Origin: Ralstonia pickettii
GTDB lineage: Bacteria; Pseudomonadota; Gammaproteobacteria; Burkholderiales; Burkholderiaceae
Direction: 5' to 3'
Assembly: GCF_030582395.1 (NCBI RefSeq)
Contig: NZ_CP104381.1
Location: forward strand, 186,001 to 250,000
DNA: 64,000 nucleotides
Below the pieces are notes generated by a model, which ran no database searches, had not been told where the DNA came from, and was given only the letters and a program-made list of their open reading frames with translations. Position 1 is the first letter of the stretch. Every line of letters starts with the position of its first letter. The translations under genes and the position numbers were made by a program. Shown here one piece after another: positions 7,133-19,320 of the stretch.

Positions 7133-8923
7133 TTACATCTTTTGCGGCGCGGACACGCCGATCACCGCCAACCCGTTGCGCAGCACCTGGCGCGTGGCAG
7201 CCAGGAGCGCCAGACGGGCACGCTTGACGGCCTCATCGTCCACCAGTACGCGATCGGCGTTGTAGAACGCGTGGAAATCGCCCGCGAGGTCGCGCAGGTA
7301 GAAGGCCACGGCGTGCGGAGCCAGCTCGCGCGCGGCGTCGGCCAGCATGTCGGGGAATGCGGCCAGGCGTTGCACCAGGGCGGTCGCCTGCGGACTGACG
7401 TCCGGGCCCGTCACCGCAGCGAGATCGGCATTGGTGAGCGAGGCGGGGTCAACGCCGGCGCGCTCGAACACCGAGCAGATGCGCGCGTGGGCGTACTGCA
7501 CGTAGTACACGGGGTTCTCGTCGCTCTGCTTGAGCGCCAGATCCACGTCGAAGACGAATTCGGTATCGGCCTTGCGCGACAGCAGGAAGAAGCGCACGGC
7601 GTCGCGGCCACGCGTGAAGCGCGCTGGCCAGTTCGGCTCGCCGGCTTCCACGCAGGCGCGGATGGTGTCGACACCGGCTTCGCTCTCGGCGTCGCCGTTG
7701 GACCATTCGATCAGGTCGCGCACCGTCACGTACGAGCCGGCGCGCTTGGAGATCTTCACCTCGGCGCCGTCCTTCATCACCGTGACCATCTTGTGCAGGA
7801 CGTAATCGGGGTAGCCCTTCGGGATGCCGATGTTCAGGCCCTGCAGGCCGGCGCGCACGCGGGCGATCGTGCCGTGGTGGTCGCTGCCCTGCACGTTGAT
7901 GACCTGCGTGAAGCCACGGCCCCACTTGGTTGTGTGGTACGCCACGTCGGGCACGAAGTACGTGTACGCGCCGTCGGACTTGCGCATGACGCGGTCCTTG
8001 TCGTCGCCGTCGTCGGTCGTCCGCAGCCACAGCGCGCCTTCCTGCTCGTACGTCTTGCCGGCAGCGACGAGCGCGTCCACCGTCTGCTGTACCTTGCCTT
8101 CGGTGTAGAGGGACGACTCCAGGTAGTAACGGTCGAACTTCACGCCAAAGGCCTGCAGGTCGATGTCCTGCTCGTTGCGCAGATACGTCACGGCAAAGCG
8201 GCGGATGGCTTCGAGGTTTTCCACATCGCGCTCGCCGGTCACGGGTTCGCCATCGGAGGCGCGTACGGTCTTGCCTGCGAGGTAATCGGCGGCGATGTCG
8301 GCAATGTAGTCGCCGTTGTACGCGGCTTCAGGCCAGTTGGCATCGCCGGGCTTGTAGCCGCGTGCGCGGGCCTGGACGGAGACGGCGAGGTTGTGGATCT
8401 GGACGCCGGCGTCGTTGTAATAGAACTCGCGGTGGACCTTGTGGCCCTGCCAGTCGAGCAGGCTCGCCAGCGCATCGCCCAGCGCGGCCTGGCGGCCGTG
8501 GCCGACGTGCAGCGGACCGGTCGGGTTGGCCGAGACGAATTCCACCAGCACCGGCGCGCCATCATGCGTGTTCGCGGCGCCATAGCGGTCGCCTTCCGCA
8601 AACACGGCGGCAATCACGTCGGCGCGCGCGGCGGCCGACAGGCGCAGGTTGATGAAGCCGGGGCCGGCGATCTCAACGGCGGACACCAGGCGCTGGCCGC
8701 GGGCATCGGCGCGGATGGCGTCGGCGATCTTGCCGGCCAGCTCGCGCGGGTTGGTGCCCAGGGGTTTGGCGAGCTGCAGCGCGACGTTGCAGGCGATGTC
8801 GCCGTGCGCGGCCTGCTTGGGGCGCTCCAGGACGATCTCCGGTCGGGCTTGGCCCTCGGGCAGCAGGGAGCCGACGGCGTCGGACAACAGTTGGGCGATC
8901 GTCTGTTTGTGGGAGGGCAGCAT
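7133..8923 (-). CDS. argS: Arginyl-tRNA synthetase
   Basis: Cytoplasmic class I aminoacyl-tRNA synthetase of 596 residues that charges tRNA-Arg. The N-terminal Add1 domain precedes the catalytic domain, whose HIGH-type motif reads HVGHGRQ after SANPTGPL. The second signature reads [12 protein letters not shown], the ArgRS variant of KMSKS found in this group. The C-terminal DALR anticodon-binding domain runs from about [13 protein letters not shown] to the end ([10 protein letters not shown]). The ATG at 8923 begins the conserved MLPSHKQ N-terminus; a longer reading to 9277 runs antisense through the DUF1840 gene and is rejected. The gene is followed by the SPOR gene 60 bp away. Confidence 0.97.
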   Translation of the reverse strand: MLPSHKQTIAQLLSDAVGSLLPEGQARPEIVLERPKQAAHGDIACNVALQLAKPLGTNPRELAGKIADAIRADARGQRLVSAVEIAGPGFINLRLSAAARADVIAAVFAEGDRYGAANTHDGAPVLVEFVSANPTGPLHVGHGRQAALGDALASLLDWQGHKVHREFYYNDAGVQIHNLAVSVQARARGYKPGDANWPEAAYNGDYIADIAADYLAGKTVRASDGEPVTGERDVENLEAIRRFAVTYLRNEQDIDLQAFGVKFDRYYLESSLYTEGKVQQTVDALVAAGKTYEQEGALWLRTTDDGDDKDRVMRKSDGAYTYFVPDVAYHTTKWGRGFTQVINVQGSDHHGTIARVRAGLQGLNIGIPKGYPDYVLHKMVTVMKDGAEVKISKRAGSYVTVRDLIEWSNGDAESEAGVDTIRACVEAGEPNWPARFTRGRDAVRFFLLSRKADTEFVFDVDLALKQSDENPVYYVQYAHARICSVFERAGVDPASLTNADLAAVTGPDVSPQATALVQRLAAFPDMLADAARELAPHAVAFYLRDLAGDFHAFYNADRVLVDDEAVKRARLALLAATRQVLRNGLAVIGVSAPQKM

Positions 8924-9094
8924 AAAGAAACCATGACGCCGGCAGTGCTGAAATGGATTGAAATCCAGTCCTGGCGCCGCCAGTTGCGTTGTTCGGGGAA
9001 AAGTACGAAATTTTATCAGGTGAGCCGCGGTCTCAGACGTATCCGCCCCGGTCGTGGCAAACCGTGGCTCCACCCAACCAAGGGAAACGAAGAC

Positions 9095-9421
9095 ATGATG
9101 ATCACCTTTACTTCGCACGCTTCGCAAAAATTCTCGATGCAGAAGGACCTCGCCATGGTGTTGCTGGGCGTGATCGGCAAGACGCTGGGCGAGCGCGGTG
9201 TCATCACGCCCGAAGAAATGCCCCACGCCATCGACCGCCTGAAGCGTGCCATCAAGGACGACACCCACCAGGCGCATATCAAGGTGGCAGAACTGTCAGC
9301 GTCCGAAGTGGACGAAAACGGCGAAGAAGAGCCGCCGCACCTCGGGCAGCGTGCGTATCCATTGCTGCACATGCTGGAAGAATCGCTGGTCGAACAATCC
9401 AGCGTGCTCTGGGGCGTCTGA
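9095..9421 (+). CDS. DUF1840 family protein
   Basis: A 108-residue cytoplasmic protein of the beta-proteobacterial DUF1840 family. It opens [15 protein letters not shown] and has a conserved acidic middle and a C-terminal LLHMLEESL helix. No catalytic motif, membrane segment or cysteine cluster is visible, and the function is unknown. Two adjacent ATGs (9095 and 9098) are possible; the GGGAAACGAAG stretch upstream provides a weak ribosome site. It is divergent from argS across 171 bp, which must hold both promoters. Confidence 0.85.
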   Translation: MMITFTSHASQKFSMQKDLAMVLLGVIGKTLGERGVITPEEMPHAIDRLKRAIKDDTHQAHIKVAELSASEVDENGEEEPPHLGQRAYPLLHMLEESLVEQSSVLWGV

Positions 9422-9435
9422 GCGCCGCGCGGGCG

Positions 9436-9473
9436 AAAAAAATGCCCGGCCGCCAAACGGGGCGGTCCGGGCA
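9436..9473 (-). terminator. Terminator of the ferritin-like gene
   Basis: A long GC-rich inverted repeat (ATGCCCGG with CCGGGCAT as the outer stem) is followed on the minus strand by seven T. It lies between the convergent DUF1840 and ferritin-like genes. Confidence 0.8.
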
Positions 9474-9557
9474 TCCGGCCACATAGGCCGGGAGCGGGGG
9501 AGGGGGCTGGCGCGTCGGCCGGTGTCCAGTTCTGCTGCGGTCGCCTTATTGGTCGAC

Positions 9558-10115
9558 TTATTGGTCGTGCAGCATGTCGGAGAGTTCGTCCGCATGTTCT
9601 TCTTCCACGGCCAGAATCTGTTCCAGCACGCGCCGCGTGGTGGGGTCTCGATCGCCGATGTAGCGGATCATCTCCAGGTAGCTGTCGATCGCGATCCGTT
9701 CGGCCACCAGGTTTTCCTTGATCATGTCGACCAGGCTGTCGGCTTCCACGTACTCGGAATGGCTTCGCGTGGACAACCCTTCAGGGTTGAAGTTGGGTTC
9801 GCCGCCCAGTTGCACGATGCGGGCGGCGATGCTGTCGGCGTGGGCCTGTTCCTCGTTCGCGTGTACCAGGAATTCTGCTGCGATGGGCTCTGCGTTGATG
9901 CCCTTGGCCATGAAATGATGGCGCCGGTAGCGCAGCACGCAGATCAGTTCCGTCGCCAGCGCCTCGTTCAGCAGCCGTAGCACGGTCTCCCGATCGGCTT
10001 TGTAATCTTCGGTCACCGCACCTTCCTCGATGTGCTTGCGGGCACGTTCGCGCAAAGTCTTGATGTCGGTGAGAAAGCCGCTTTCCGAGGGGGCGGCGAC
10101 GTTGGTCAGACTCAT
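9558..10115 (-). CDS. Bacterioferritin-like / ferritin-like domain protein
   Basis: A 185-residue four-helix-bundle protein. The iron-ligand pattern is visible as NEALATELICVLRYRRHHF (Glu in helix A), HANEEQAHAD (ExxH-type helix B), NLVAERIAIDSY (helix C Glu) and EQILAVEEEHADEL (ExxH helix D). This is the ligand set of bacterioferritin and Dps-like oxidases that store or detoxify iron. The N-terminal 25 residues are an extension not needed for the bundle. Its neighbours are small stress-type membrane proteins (DUF883, DUF1328), which suggests a role in iron or oxidative stress. The start at 10115 follows AGGAGCA. Confidence 0.88.
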   Translation of the reverse strand: MSLTNVAAPSESGFLTDIKTLRERARKHIEEGAVTEDYKADRETVLRLLNEALATELICVLRYRRHHFMAKGINAEPIAAEFLVHANEEQAHADSIAARIVQLGGEPNFNPEGLSTRSHSEYVEADSLVDMIKENLVAERIAIDSYLEMIRYIGDRDPTTRRVLEQILAVEEEHADELSDMLHDQ

Positions 10116-10147
10116 GTGGTTGCTCCTGCGGTGATGGGCGTAGAGGG

Positions 10148-10573
10148 TTATTCGCTTCCGTCGCGACGGCCGCTGCCGGCCAGTGCCACGACCAAGCCGA
10201 TCGCCGCGCCAATGGCCACGGCCACGCCAACCGCCCTGAACGGTGCCGCTGTGATGGTTTCTTCCGTGCGGCCGAGTGCCCAGTCCATGCGTTCGCGGGC
10301 CTGGTGGGCACGCTCGTTGGCTGCGCGGCGCAGCTGGTCGGCACGCGCCTGAAGCGTACGGCTGGCGCGATCGGCTTCGGCGCTGCCTTCGTCCGTCAAC
10401 GTATGGATGGCGTCCTCAAGCGAGCGCAGCAGGCTTTGAACATCTTCCACGGCGGGCCGAGAGGCGCTGCGGGCGTGGTCGACCGCGTCGCTGGCGCTGT
10501 CCATCACGCGGCGCGCGCGGTCGTTGACTTCATCAATCCGACTGCGGACGCGATGGTTGGCAAAAAGTGACAT
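10148..10573 (-). CDS. DUF883 family (YqjD/ElaB-like) membrane-anchored protein
   Basis: A 141-residue protein with a long charged, helical, Ala-rich N-terminal region and one C-terminal membrane helix (about 112-133, FRAVGVAVAIGAAIGLVVAL) closed by GSGRRDGSE. This is the layout of YqjD and ElaB, inner-membrane proteins of E. coli that can bind ribosomes in stationary phase. The start at 10573 is chosen because GAGGAGCC lies just upstream; an alternative at 10609 lacks a ribosome site. The ferritin-like gene follows 32 bp downstream on the same strand, so the two are probably co-transcribed. Confidence 0.85.
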   Translation of the reverse strand: MSLFANHRVRSRIDEVNDRARRVMDSASDAVDHARSASRPAVEDVQSLLRSLEDAIHTLTDEGSAEADRASRTLQARADQLRRAANERAHQARERMDWALGRTEETITAAPFRAVGVAVAIGAAIGLVVALAGSGRRDGSE

Positions 10574-10717
10574 GGGGAGGCTCCTCGTCGTGACGCCGCA
10601 GGGCGGCACACACCTGCGGCGTGGTTGTCTTGAGTGCGATTCGGCTTGTGCAAAAGCGGGCCACGTGTCCCAAAACAGCTAGCAAGACACGGGCCGCGCT
10701 TCCGCTCTGGATTGCCG

Positions 10718-10891
10718 CTAATCGACGGCCTTGAAGACCGTGACGCCCAACACCAGAAACAGCACGAACAGCACCACGAAGATGAAGAACAGGACCTTGG
10801 CGATACTTGCCGCACCTGCGGCAATGCCGGTAAAGCCCAGCACGCCTGCCACCAGGGAGATGATGGCGAAGATGAGTGCCCATTTGAGCAT
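10718..10891 (-). CDS. DUF1328 small membrane protein (YtjA-like)
   Basis: A 57-residue, almost entirely hydrophobic protein: [20 protein letters not shown], a small-residue [11 protein letters not shown] segment, and a second membrane helix ending in FKAVD. This is the two-helix DUF1328/YtjA pattern. The function is unknown; members are often seen next to stress genes, as here. The start at 10891 is fixed by the conserved MLKWALIF opening, and longer readings to 11086 are spurious. Confidence 0.88.
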   Translation of the reverse strand: MLKWALIFAIISLVAGVLGFTGIAAGAASIAKVLFFIFVVLFVLFLVLGVTVFKAVD

Positions 10892-11074
10892 GTTGTCGTC
10901 TCCGATTCGGATGGATGGGATGCAGGGCACTGCCCTGCGGCGTACTCCCACGCACATTGCGTGCCTGACCCGGGTGCTTCCCAAGTGTCGCCCGGGGCGC
11001 CCACGCGGTATCATCCGAATTGCCAAAAAAACACAAACGCAACGCACGCCGCGTCGGGCGGTTTGACGTTTCCT

Positions 11075-12532
11075 ATGGGTCTGCATGCCATGCGGTCATC
11101 CTTGCGCTCCACTCTGCTGCTCGCCGGCGGCATTCTGCTGACGCTCGGGGTGCTGATTGCCTCAGAGACGGGCAACATCCGCCTGAGCCAGGGCTATCGG
11201 CAGGTGATTCAGTCGCAGCAGGCTGAAACCGCCATCAACGAACTGCTGGCCGAACTGGTGAATGCCGAGGCCGGGCAACGCGGGTTCCTGCTCACGGGCA
11301 AGGACGAATATCTCGATCCATACAACAAGGCCATCCCGCACATCCACGCGCTGATGGCGGAAATTCGCGATCACTACGCCAACGATCCTGACGCGCTCAA
11401 GCTGTTCTCGGAGACAGCGCTCCAGGTGAGCCGCAAGCTCACCGAGATGGAACTCACGCTCATCTACGGCAAGCGAGACCTGGAAGTGGCGCTCGATCTT
11501 GTGCGCACCGATTTCGGCAAGGCGTCGATGGAAGCGGTGCGACAGGGGCTGGATCGACTGCGTCAGCGTGAGATCGCCACCGTGGCGCGCAGTCTTGAAC
11601 ACGCCGAGCGCGACCTGGCCCTCTCGCGCTACGGCATTGCGCTCATCACGGCGGTCAACATCATCCTGCTGGTGGTATTGGGCATGCAGCACGCCAAGCG
11701 CCTTGCCGTGACGGAGCGCGAGCGCGACATGGCCGAAGAGGAAAGCCAGAAACTCGACCGCATGGTGCGTGAGCGTACGCGACAGTTGAGCGACCTCGCC
11801 GCGCACTTGCAGCGCGTAACCGAAGACGAGAAGACGCGCCTGGCGCGCGAGTTGCACGACGAATTGGGCGCTATCCTCACCGCCACGAAGATGGATCTCC
11901 ACTGGCTGCGCTCACGCGTGCACAGCAGCGAGCCGGCCGTGAGTGAAAAGATTACCCGCGTGATGGCCCACGTCGATCAGGGCATCCAGATCAAGCGCCG
12001 CCTGATCGAAGACCTTCGCCCGACCATCTTGCTGAACCTGGGGCTGGTGGAAGCGCTCTCGCAATTGACCGAAGACGTCGGCACGCGCAATGGCTGGCAT
12101 ACGGAAGTGAGCCTGCCCGACGATATGCCCAAGCTGACCGACGATGCGGCCATCGCGCTGTATCGGATCGTGCAGGAATCGCTGACCAACGCATCGAAAT
12201 ACGCGCATGCGACCACGGTGTCGGTTGCGCTCGATGTAGGTGAAGAGGGCGTGCGCTTGCGCGTGCGCGACAACGGCCAAGGCTTCCCTGCCGATATCGA
12301 GCGCCGCCGCATGGTTGGCCATCACGGCCTGCTCGGGATGGAGCAGCGCGCCATTGCGCTGGGCGGCACGCTCGTCATCGATTCAATGCCGGGCGGAGGC
12401 GTGACGATCATCGTTGAGCTGCCTCCCAGCGATGCCGTCTTCGACCGGAGTGCGGCCAACGAACCGTCGGGCATGCAGGCGCTCACTGGCGGTATTGCGC
12501 CCGCGCCGGGCCACGGCGGCGCAACGGTGTAG
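11075..12532 (+). CDS. CHASE3-domain sensor histidine kinase (HisKA_3)
   Basis: Membrane sensor kinase of 485 residues. A first membrane helix (about 12-30) is followed by a CHASE3 periplasmic sensor (about 35-180, with the typical [12 protein letters not shown] motif). A second helix (188-207, [16 protein letters not shown]) and a coiled coil come next. The HisKA_3 phosphoacceptor His261 lies in [10 protein letters not shown], and the HATPase domain shows [10 protein letters not shown] (N box) and RVRDNGQGF (G1). This kinase type partners NarL/FixJ-family regulators, and one lies nearby (13370-14002). An alternative start is the ATG at 11090. It is transcribed away from the DUF1328 gene and ends at a strong terminator. 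Confidence 0.92.
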   Translation: MGLHAMRSSLRSTLLLAGGILLTLGVLIASETGNIRLSQGYRQVIQSQQAETAINELLAELVNAEAGQRGFLLTGKDEYLDPYNKAIPHIHALMAEIRDHYANDPDALKLFSETALQVSRKLTEMELTLIYGKRDLEVALDLVRTDFGKASMEAVRQGLDRLRQREIATVARSLEHAERDLALSRYGIALITAVNIILLVVLGMQHAKRLAVTERERDMAEEESQKLDRMVRERTRQLSDLAAHLQRVTEDEKTRLARELHDELGAILTATKMDLHWLRSRVHSSEPAVSEKITRVMAHVDQGIQIKRRLIEDLRPTILLNLGLVEALSQLTEDVGTRNGWHTEVSLPDDMPKLTDDAAIALYRIVQESLTNASKYAHATTVSVALDVGEEGVRLRVRDNGQGFPADIERRRMVGHHGLLGMEQRAIALGGTLVIDSMPGGGVTIIVELPPSDAVFDRSAANEPSGMQALTGGIAPAPGHGGATV

Positions 12533-12557
12533 GTCGCTCGCCTGGTGCTGCCCAAAC

Positions 12558-12587
12558 AAAAAGCCCCATCGCGGGGCTTTTGTTTTT
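12558..12587 (+). terminator. Bidirectional terminator between kinase and entericidin genes
   Basis: An AAAAGCCCC / GGGGCTTTT stem with a 5-base loop has T-rich flanks on both strands. It ends the histidine kinase transcript and the opposing small lipoprotein transcript. Confidence 0.85.
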
Positions 12588-12612
12588 GATGCCGGAGTGG
12601 CTGACGCGGGCG

Positions 12613-12753
12613 TTACATCTTCTGCTTGACGTTGTCGGCCGAGTTCTCCAGCTTCTGACCACCGGTCTGGATGTCTTTGCCGGCGCCGGCCATGGTGTTG
12701 CAGCCAGCCAGGAACATACACGTCAGTGCAAGTGCGGCACACAAGGTCTTCAT
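12613..12753 (-). CDS. Entericidin A/B-family small lipoprotein
   Basis: A 46-residue lipoprotein. The signal segment MKTLCAALALTCMFLAGC ends in the lipobox LAGC, so Cys18 would be lipidated. The mature part, NTMAGAGKDIQTGGQKLENS, matches the entericidin pattern of an amphipathic helix with GKDI and GxxLE elements. Entericidins are small envelope lipoproteins tied to stationary phase and osmotic stress. AAGGAG lies 6-7 bases before the ATG at 12753, and the gene ends just before a terminator. It fits the stress theme of its neighbours. Confidence 0.88.
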   Translation of the reverse strand: MKTLCAALALTCMFLAGCNTMAGAGKDIQTGGQKLENSADNVKQKM

Positions 12754-12825
12754 CGAACGCTCCTTGGGGTGAGAAATGGCGTTGGGCGCGCAGCGCGGCG
12801 GGATTTGCGGCGCGCGCGAACAATC

Positions 12826-13266
12826 TCAGGGGTGGAAATGCTGCGCGGGCTGCGGGCGGGGGCGGCCCACGCCGGCGCGCTCTTCGATGACCTCGAACAC
12901 CTTGTCGAGCTCGAGCGACTTGTCGAAGAAATAGTTGGCGCCGGCTTCAAAGCAGCGCTGGCGGTAGGTCGGCACTTGCGCGTGGTTGGTATAGACGATG
13001 CGCACGCTGGGTGACGCCTGATCGCGCAAGGTTTGAAGGACCTTGAACCCGTTGCCCTGCCGCAATTGCAGGTCAACGATGACGACGTCGTAATTGCCTT
13101 GCCCGAGGAGGCGCAGCGCCAAATCTTCGGTGTCTGCCCATTCGACCGTCGCCACGAAGGCGGAGGCCTTGAGGTATTCCAACACCATGCCACGAAGCAC
13201 AGGGGAGTCCTCGATCAGGAGGACACGCAGGCCACGGGCGGAGAGGGTGACGGCTTGATCCAGCAT
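12826..13266 (-). CDS. Stand-alone response regulator receiver protein
   Basis: A 146-residue single-domain receiver. The acidic pocket is Glu19-Asp20 (LLIEDSPVLRG), the phospho-acceptor is Asp65 (VVIVDLQLRQG), the switch Thr lies in VYTNHA, and the invariant Lys is in FFDKSLEL. No output domain follows; the tail (VGRPRPQPAQHFHP) is Pro/His-rich. Such proteins act as phosphate relays or by protein contact. It lies near the CHASE3 kinase and a NarL-type regulator and may share signalling with them; that is inference. Confidence 0.9.
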   Translation of the reverse strand: MLDQAVTLSARGLRVLLIEDSPVLRGMVLEYLKASAFVATVEWADTEDLALRLLGQGNYDVVIVDLQLRQGNGFKVLQTLRDQASPSVRIVYTNHAQVPTYRQRCFEAGANYFFDKSLELDKVFEVIEERAGVGRPRPQPAQHFHP

Positions 13267-13369
13267 GGGTTGATGTTAGCCAGCGGGTTGCCGAGGTGGT
13301 ATCAGGCGTTGTCCTACATACCCGTTGGGTTTGCGGCGCGCCCAAGGGGTTCGGGCGCCCCACGGGGTC

Positions 13370-14002
13370 TTACTCGACCAAGCCGTTCTTGATGGCGTAA
13401 TAAGTCAGATCGGCATTGGACTTCATGCCCATCTTTTCCAGAATCCGCGTGCGGTACGTGCTGACCGTCTTGACGCTCAGGAACAACTCTTCCGCGATGA
13501 CCGATACCGATTGTCCGCGCGCCAGCTTGCAGAAGATCTGGAATTCGCGCTTGGACAGCGTCTGGTGCAGCGGCTGGTCGGTCGGTTTTTCCAGGCCGCC
13601 GATCAGCAGTTCGGCCACGGTCGGGCTGACGTAGCGACGGCCTTGCGACACGGTGCGGATGGCCTTGACCAGCTCGTCCGGCGCGCTTTCCTTGGTCAGA
13701 TAGCCCGAGGCACCTGCGCGGATGAGATTAATGGCGTACTGGTCTTCCGGGAAGGTCGACAGGATCAGCACCGGCAGATCCGGATGGCGCTGGCGAGCCA
13801 GCTTGAGGGTGTCGATGCCGTTGCGATCGGGCATGGAAATGTCGAGCACCACGACGTCAAAGGCCCCGGTGCGGAGTTGCTCCATCACCTCTTCCCCACT
13901 GGCCGCTTCCCCCGCGACTTCGATGTCCCGCTCTTCGGACAGAAACTGTCGAAGGCCGGCGCGGACGATCTCGTGGTCATCCGCAATCAGGACGCGAATC
14001 AT
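13370..14002 (-). CDS. NarL/LuxR-family two-component response regulator
   Basis: DNA-binding regulator of 210 residues. The receiver domain has Asp9-Asp10 (LIADDHE), phospho-acceptor Asp54 (VVLDISMPDRNG) and a Lys in YLTKESAPDEL. The LuxR helix-turn-helix occupies about 143-205 (TLSKREFQIFCKLARGQSV, then ELFLSVKTVSTYRTRI). The ATG at 14002 has an AAGGAG site 6 bases upstream; the longer reading to 14149 lacks support. The natural partner is the HisKA_3 kinase at 11075-12532, which is the matching class, although the two are not in one operon. Confidence 0.92.
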   Translation of the reverse strand: MIRVLIADDHEIVRAGLRQFLSEERDIEVAGEAASGEEVMEQLRTGAFDVVVLDISMPDRNGIDTLKLARQRHPDLPVLILSTFPEDQYAINLIRAGASGYLTKESAPDELVKAIRTVSQGRRYVSPTVAELLIGGLEKPTDQPLHQTLSKREFQIFCKLARGQSVSVIAEELFLSVKTVSTYRTRILEKMGMKSNADLTYYAIKNGLVE

Positions 14003-14230
14003 GCTGCTCCTTATGAGCGCACTGGGAAGGTTGCCCGACTCCGTGCGCTGCGCTTGTTGGTTCGATACGACAGCAATTGTATCGGACTGTTGCGCCAAAA
14101 CGGGCCCCCTCGTGCTGGCGGATTGAGAAGGCTTTGTCTGCGTTTCCATAAAAGACCTCGGGAATGTGCATGAATAGCAACATGTCGATGCCTCCCGAAG
14201 AGCAATCTACGTGCCCGAGGCCTGGCGCCC

Positions 14231-14260
14231 AAAGAAAACGGGGCGGATGAATTCCGCCCC
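14231..14260 (-). terminator. Terminator of the Lys/Ala-rich exported protein gene
   Basis: GGGGCGGA pairs with TCCGCCCC around a 5-base loop; on the minus strand it is followed by GTTTTCTTT. It lies 41 bp after the stop at 14302. Confidence 0.7.
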
Positions 14261-14301
14261 GGAGTGGCCACATGGCGCCGGCTCGGCCGGCGCGATGCGT
14301 A

Positions 14302-14727
14302 TTACTTCGTCTGCGTTGTGGTAGCGGCGTTGGCGCCGGCGTCGGCACTCAGGCCGGCCGCAGTGTCTGCCTTCGCGGCCTTGCCCGACTTCTCTGCCGA
14401 TTTTTCGGTCTTGCTGACCGACTTGCCGGCCTTGTCGGCGGTCTTGTCAACGCCGGCTTCCGTCTTGGCCTTGTGTTCGTGTGCGGCCTTGGCGCCGTGC
14501 TCGGCCTTGGTGTTCAGCTGGCTCTTGGTGGAGTCGGTGTCCACCTTGGCGCCGCCGTCCGACTTCGCATCGGCCTTCAGGCCCACGCCGGCATTGCCTT
14601 GCGCGGGCGCCACGGCCGCAGTGCCGTTGCTTTGCAGCGATGCGCCGGCCGACGGGGTTTGTGCGTTGGCGTAGGCCGAAGCAGCAGCAATAGCGATGGC
14701 GGACAGGGAGATCAGCAGCTTGTTCAT
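14302..14727 (-). CDS. Exported low-complexity Ala/Lys-rich protein
   Basis: A 141-residue predicted periplasmic protein. It has a Sec signal peptide (MNKLLISLSAIAIAAASAYA, cleavage near ANA-Q). The mature part is dominated by Ala, Lys, Ser, Thr, Asp and Gly, with repeated AKAD, KTA and AEKS elements and no cysteine. No enzymatic motif is seen. Similar low-complexity exported proteins in this group are usually annotated as hypothetical. AAGGAG is placed before the ATG at 14727. It has its own terminator and about 240 bp of free upstream sequence, so it is monocistronic. A structural or stress-related envelope role is possible but unproven. Confidence 0.8.
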   Translation of the reverse strand: MNKLLISLSAIAIAAASAYANAQTPSAGASLQSNGTAAVAPAQGNAGVGLKADAKSDGGAKVDTDSTKSQLNTKAEHGAKAAHEHKAKTEAGVDKTADKAGKSVSKTEKSAEKSGKAAKADTAAGLSADAGANAATTTQTK

Positions 14728-14967
14728 GGAGAGACTCCTTTCATTCTGAACTGCCACGCGAGGAATTCGTCGCGGCATCACTCTGTGTGTGTTGAGTGAA
14801 TGGGTTCAGTCTATGGAGCCCTTCCGGTTACGACTGTTAGGGGGTGTAAGCCTTTGTAATGTAAGGATCGCCCCTCTTGAAACCCCAGCAAAGCCAATGT
14901 TGGCAAGGGTTTGCGGACGTAAGACACGGTGTGGATCACGCCATGTCTTAAACGTCTTGTCACAGAA

Positions 14968-17685
<2,718 letters not shown>

Positions 17686-17735
17686 GATCGTTTGATGCGA
17701 ATGGGGACGGCGGTGTACGGGCGTGGGGCCTGTGC

Positions 17736-18776
17736 TCAGGCGGCTTCTTTGTATTGGCCGGGCCAAGCGCGCGGTTTGCGATTCGCCACGCGCTCGGCAA
17801 TCGCCTTGATGTGCTCCGGCGTGGTGCCGCAGCAGCCGCCCACCAGATTCACCAGGCCGGCCGAGGCGAACTCGTCGACCAGGCTGGACGTGACCTCTGG
17901 CGTTTCATCGAAACCCGTGTCGCTCATCGGGTTGGGCAGGCCGGCATTCGGGTAGCACGAGACGGCCGCGTCGCAGATCTTCGCCAGTTCGGCAATGTAC
18001 GGACGCATCAACGCAGCACCCAGCGCGCAGTTCAAACCGAAGGTGATTGGCTTGGCGTGGCGCAGGCTGTTCCAGAACGCCTCGACGGTCTGGCCCGAGA
18101 GGATGCGGCCCGAGGCGTCGGTGACGGTGCCGGAGATCATCACGGGCACGCGCTCGCCGGTGTCTTCGAAAAGCTGATCGATGGCGAACAGTGCCGCCTT
18201 GGCGTTGAGCGTGTCAAAGATGGTCTCGACCAGGAACACGTCCGCGCCGCCTTCGAGCAGCGCTTTACCCTGCTCGTAATAGGCATCGCGCAGTTGGTCG
18301 AAGCTGACGTTGCGAGCGCCCGGGTCGTTCACGTCGGGCGAGATGCTGGCGGTCTTTGGCGTCGGCCCAAAGGCGCCGGCGACGAAGCGCGGCTTGTCGG
18401 GCGTGCCGTATTTGTCGCAGGCTTCCCGTGCGAGGCGGGCGGCCACGACGTTCATCTCGTAAGCCAGCTCCGCCATCTTGTAGTCTTCCTGGGCGATGGT
18501 CGTCGCACCGAAGGTGTTGGTTTCGATCAGGTCGGCGCCGGCCGCGAGGTACTGCTCGTGGATTTCACGGATGACGTCGGGGCGGGTGAGCAGCAGCAGC
18601 TCGTTGTTGCCCTTTACATCGATCGGATGGTCGGCAAATCGCTCGCCACGGTACTGCGCCTCATTCAGCTTGTAGCGCTGGATCATGGTGCCCATTGCGC
18701 CGTCCAGGATCAGGATGCGCTCGCGCAGCAGCGCGGGCAGGTTGGCAGCACGGGTGTAGGGCAGGGGCGCGGTCAT
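17736..18776 (-). CDS. Methionine synthase homocysteine-binding subunit (N-terminal part of MetH)
   Basis: A 346-residue homocysteine S-methyltransferase domain. [11 protein letters not shown] near the N-terminus and [12 protein letters not shown] are the barrel signatures. The zinc ligands that activate homocysteine are Cys250 (FGLNCALG) and Cys315-Cys316 (GGCCGTTP). In E. coli this unit is fused to the rest of MetH; here it is a separate gene directly upstream of the cobalamin-binding part. The two products must work together, as neither half has all domains. Its C-terminus ([20 protein letters not shown]) ends cleanly. A divergent rhodanese gene shares the upstream region. No cobalamin riboswitch is recognisable in the 151 bp ahead. 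Confidence 0.95.
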   Translation of the reverse strand: MTAPLPYTRAANLPALLRERILILDGAMGTMIQRYKLNEAQYRGERFADHPIDVKGNNELLLLTRPDVIREIHEQYLAAGADLIETNTFGATTIAQEDYKMAELAYEMNVVAARLAREACDKYGTPDKPRFVAGAFGPTPKTASISPDVNDPGARNVSFDQLRDAYYEQGKALLEGGADVFLVETIFDTLNAKAALFAIDQLFEDTGERVPVMISGTVTDASGRILSGQTVEAFWNSLRHAKPITFGLNCALGAALMRPYIAELAKICDAAVSCYPNAGLPNPMSDTGFDETPEVTSSLVDEFASAGLVNLVGGCCGTTPEHIKAIAERVANRKPRAWPGQYKEAA

Positions 18777-18885
18777 GGGCGGGACTCCGGGGTGCAGCGG
18801 CCGGTCAATATCCAGAATTTGCGGCCAAAAACGAATTTTACCAGTCGCATCAATGACTTGCCGCCGTTGTGGGCAATCGCGCTTC

Positions 18886-18891
18886 TATAAT
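18886..18891 (+). promoter_or_regulatory. Candidate -10 box of the rhodanese gene
   Basis: A perfect TATAAT 36 bp before the ATG at 18928. The hexamer 17 bases upstream (CCGTTG) is a poor -35 box, so confidence is limited. Confidence 0.4.
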
Positions 18892-18927
18892 CGACATCAC
18901 GCCAATTGCTCTGCTCTGACGCCCGCC

Positions 18928-19320
18928 ATGCAACTGCTCGACCCCACAGACGCCCACGCGTTCCTGCAGCGTACGCCTGCCGCCCTCTTTATCGACTGCC
19001 GCAGCGAGATGGAACACCTTTTCGTGGGGCATCCGGCCGGCGCGCACCACGTCTCCTGGAATGACGGCCCGCACTGGGAAGTGAACCCGGAGTTCGTGCC
19101 GACCGTACGCAAATTGACCGGCCACGGCAACGAGCGGCCGATCGTGCTGATCTGCCGGAGCGGCAATCGCTCCGCGGCCGCTGCGCACGCGCTGGAAGAA
19201 GCCGGGTTCCGCGATGTCTACGTCGTGCGCCACGGCTTCGAAGGCGATTTGGACGGCACGCGCCATCGCAACACCCTCAATGGCTGGCGTCATGCCGGTC
19301 TCCCGTGGGAGCAGTGCTAG
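18928..19320 (+). CDS. Rhodanese-domain sulfurtransferase
   Basis: A 130-residue single-domain rhodanese. The active-site loop is ICRSGNRSAAAA with catalytic Cys76, and the domain opens with ALFIDCRSEMEHLFVGHPAGA. No signal peptide is present, so it is cytoplasmic. Such proteins carry sulfane sulfur as a persulfide. The loop sequence CRSGNRS is the common single-domain type. The ATG at 18928 gives the normal domain length. It is divergent from the split metH genes, but a functional tie is not shown. A strong bidirectional terminator follows. Confidence 0.9.
   Translation: MQLLDPTDAHAFLQRTPAALFIDCRSEMEHLFVGHPAGAHHVSWNDGPHWEVNPEFVPTVRKLTGHGNERPIVLICRSGNRSAAAAHALEEAGFRDVYVVRHGFEGDLDGTRHRNTLNGWRHAGLPWEQC

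Noticed and set aside
7112..9094. Plus-strand reading frame opposite argS, joined in frame to DUF1840
   Set aside because: Only the last 108 codons (from 9095) make a recognisable protein; the rest mirrors argS.
18777..18927. Possible cobalamin or SAM riboswitch before the split metH
   Set aside because: The 151-bp region is too short and no B12-box or SAM-type core is seen.
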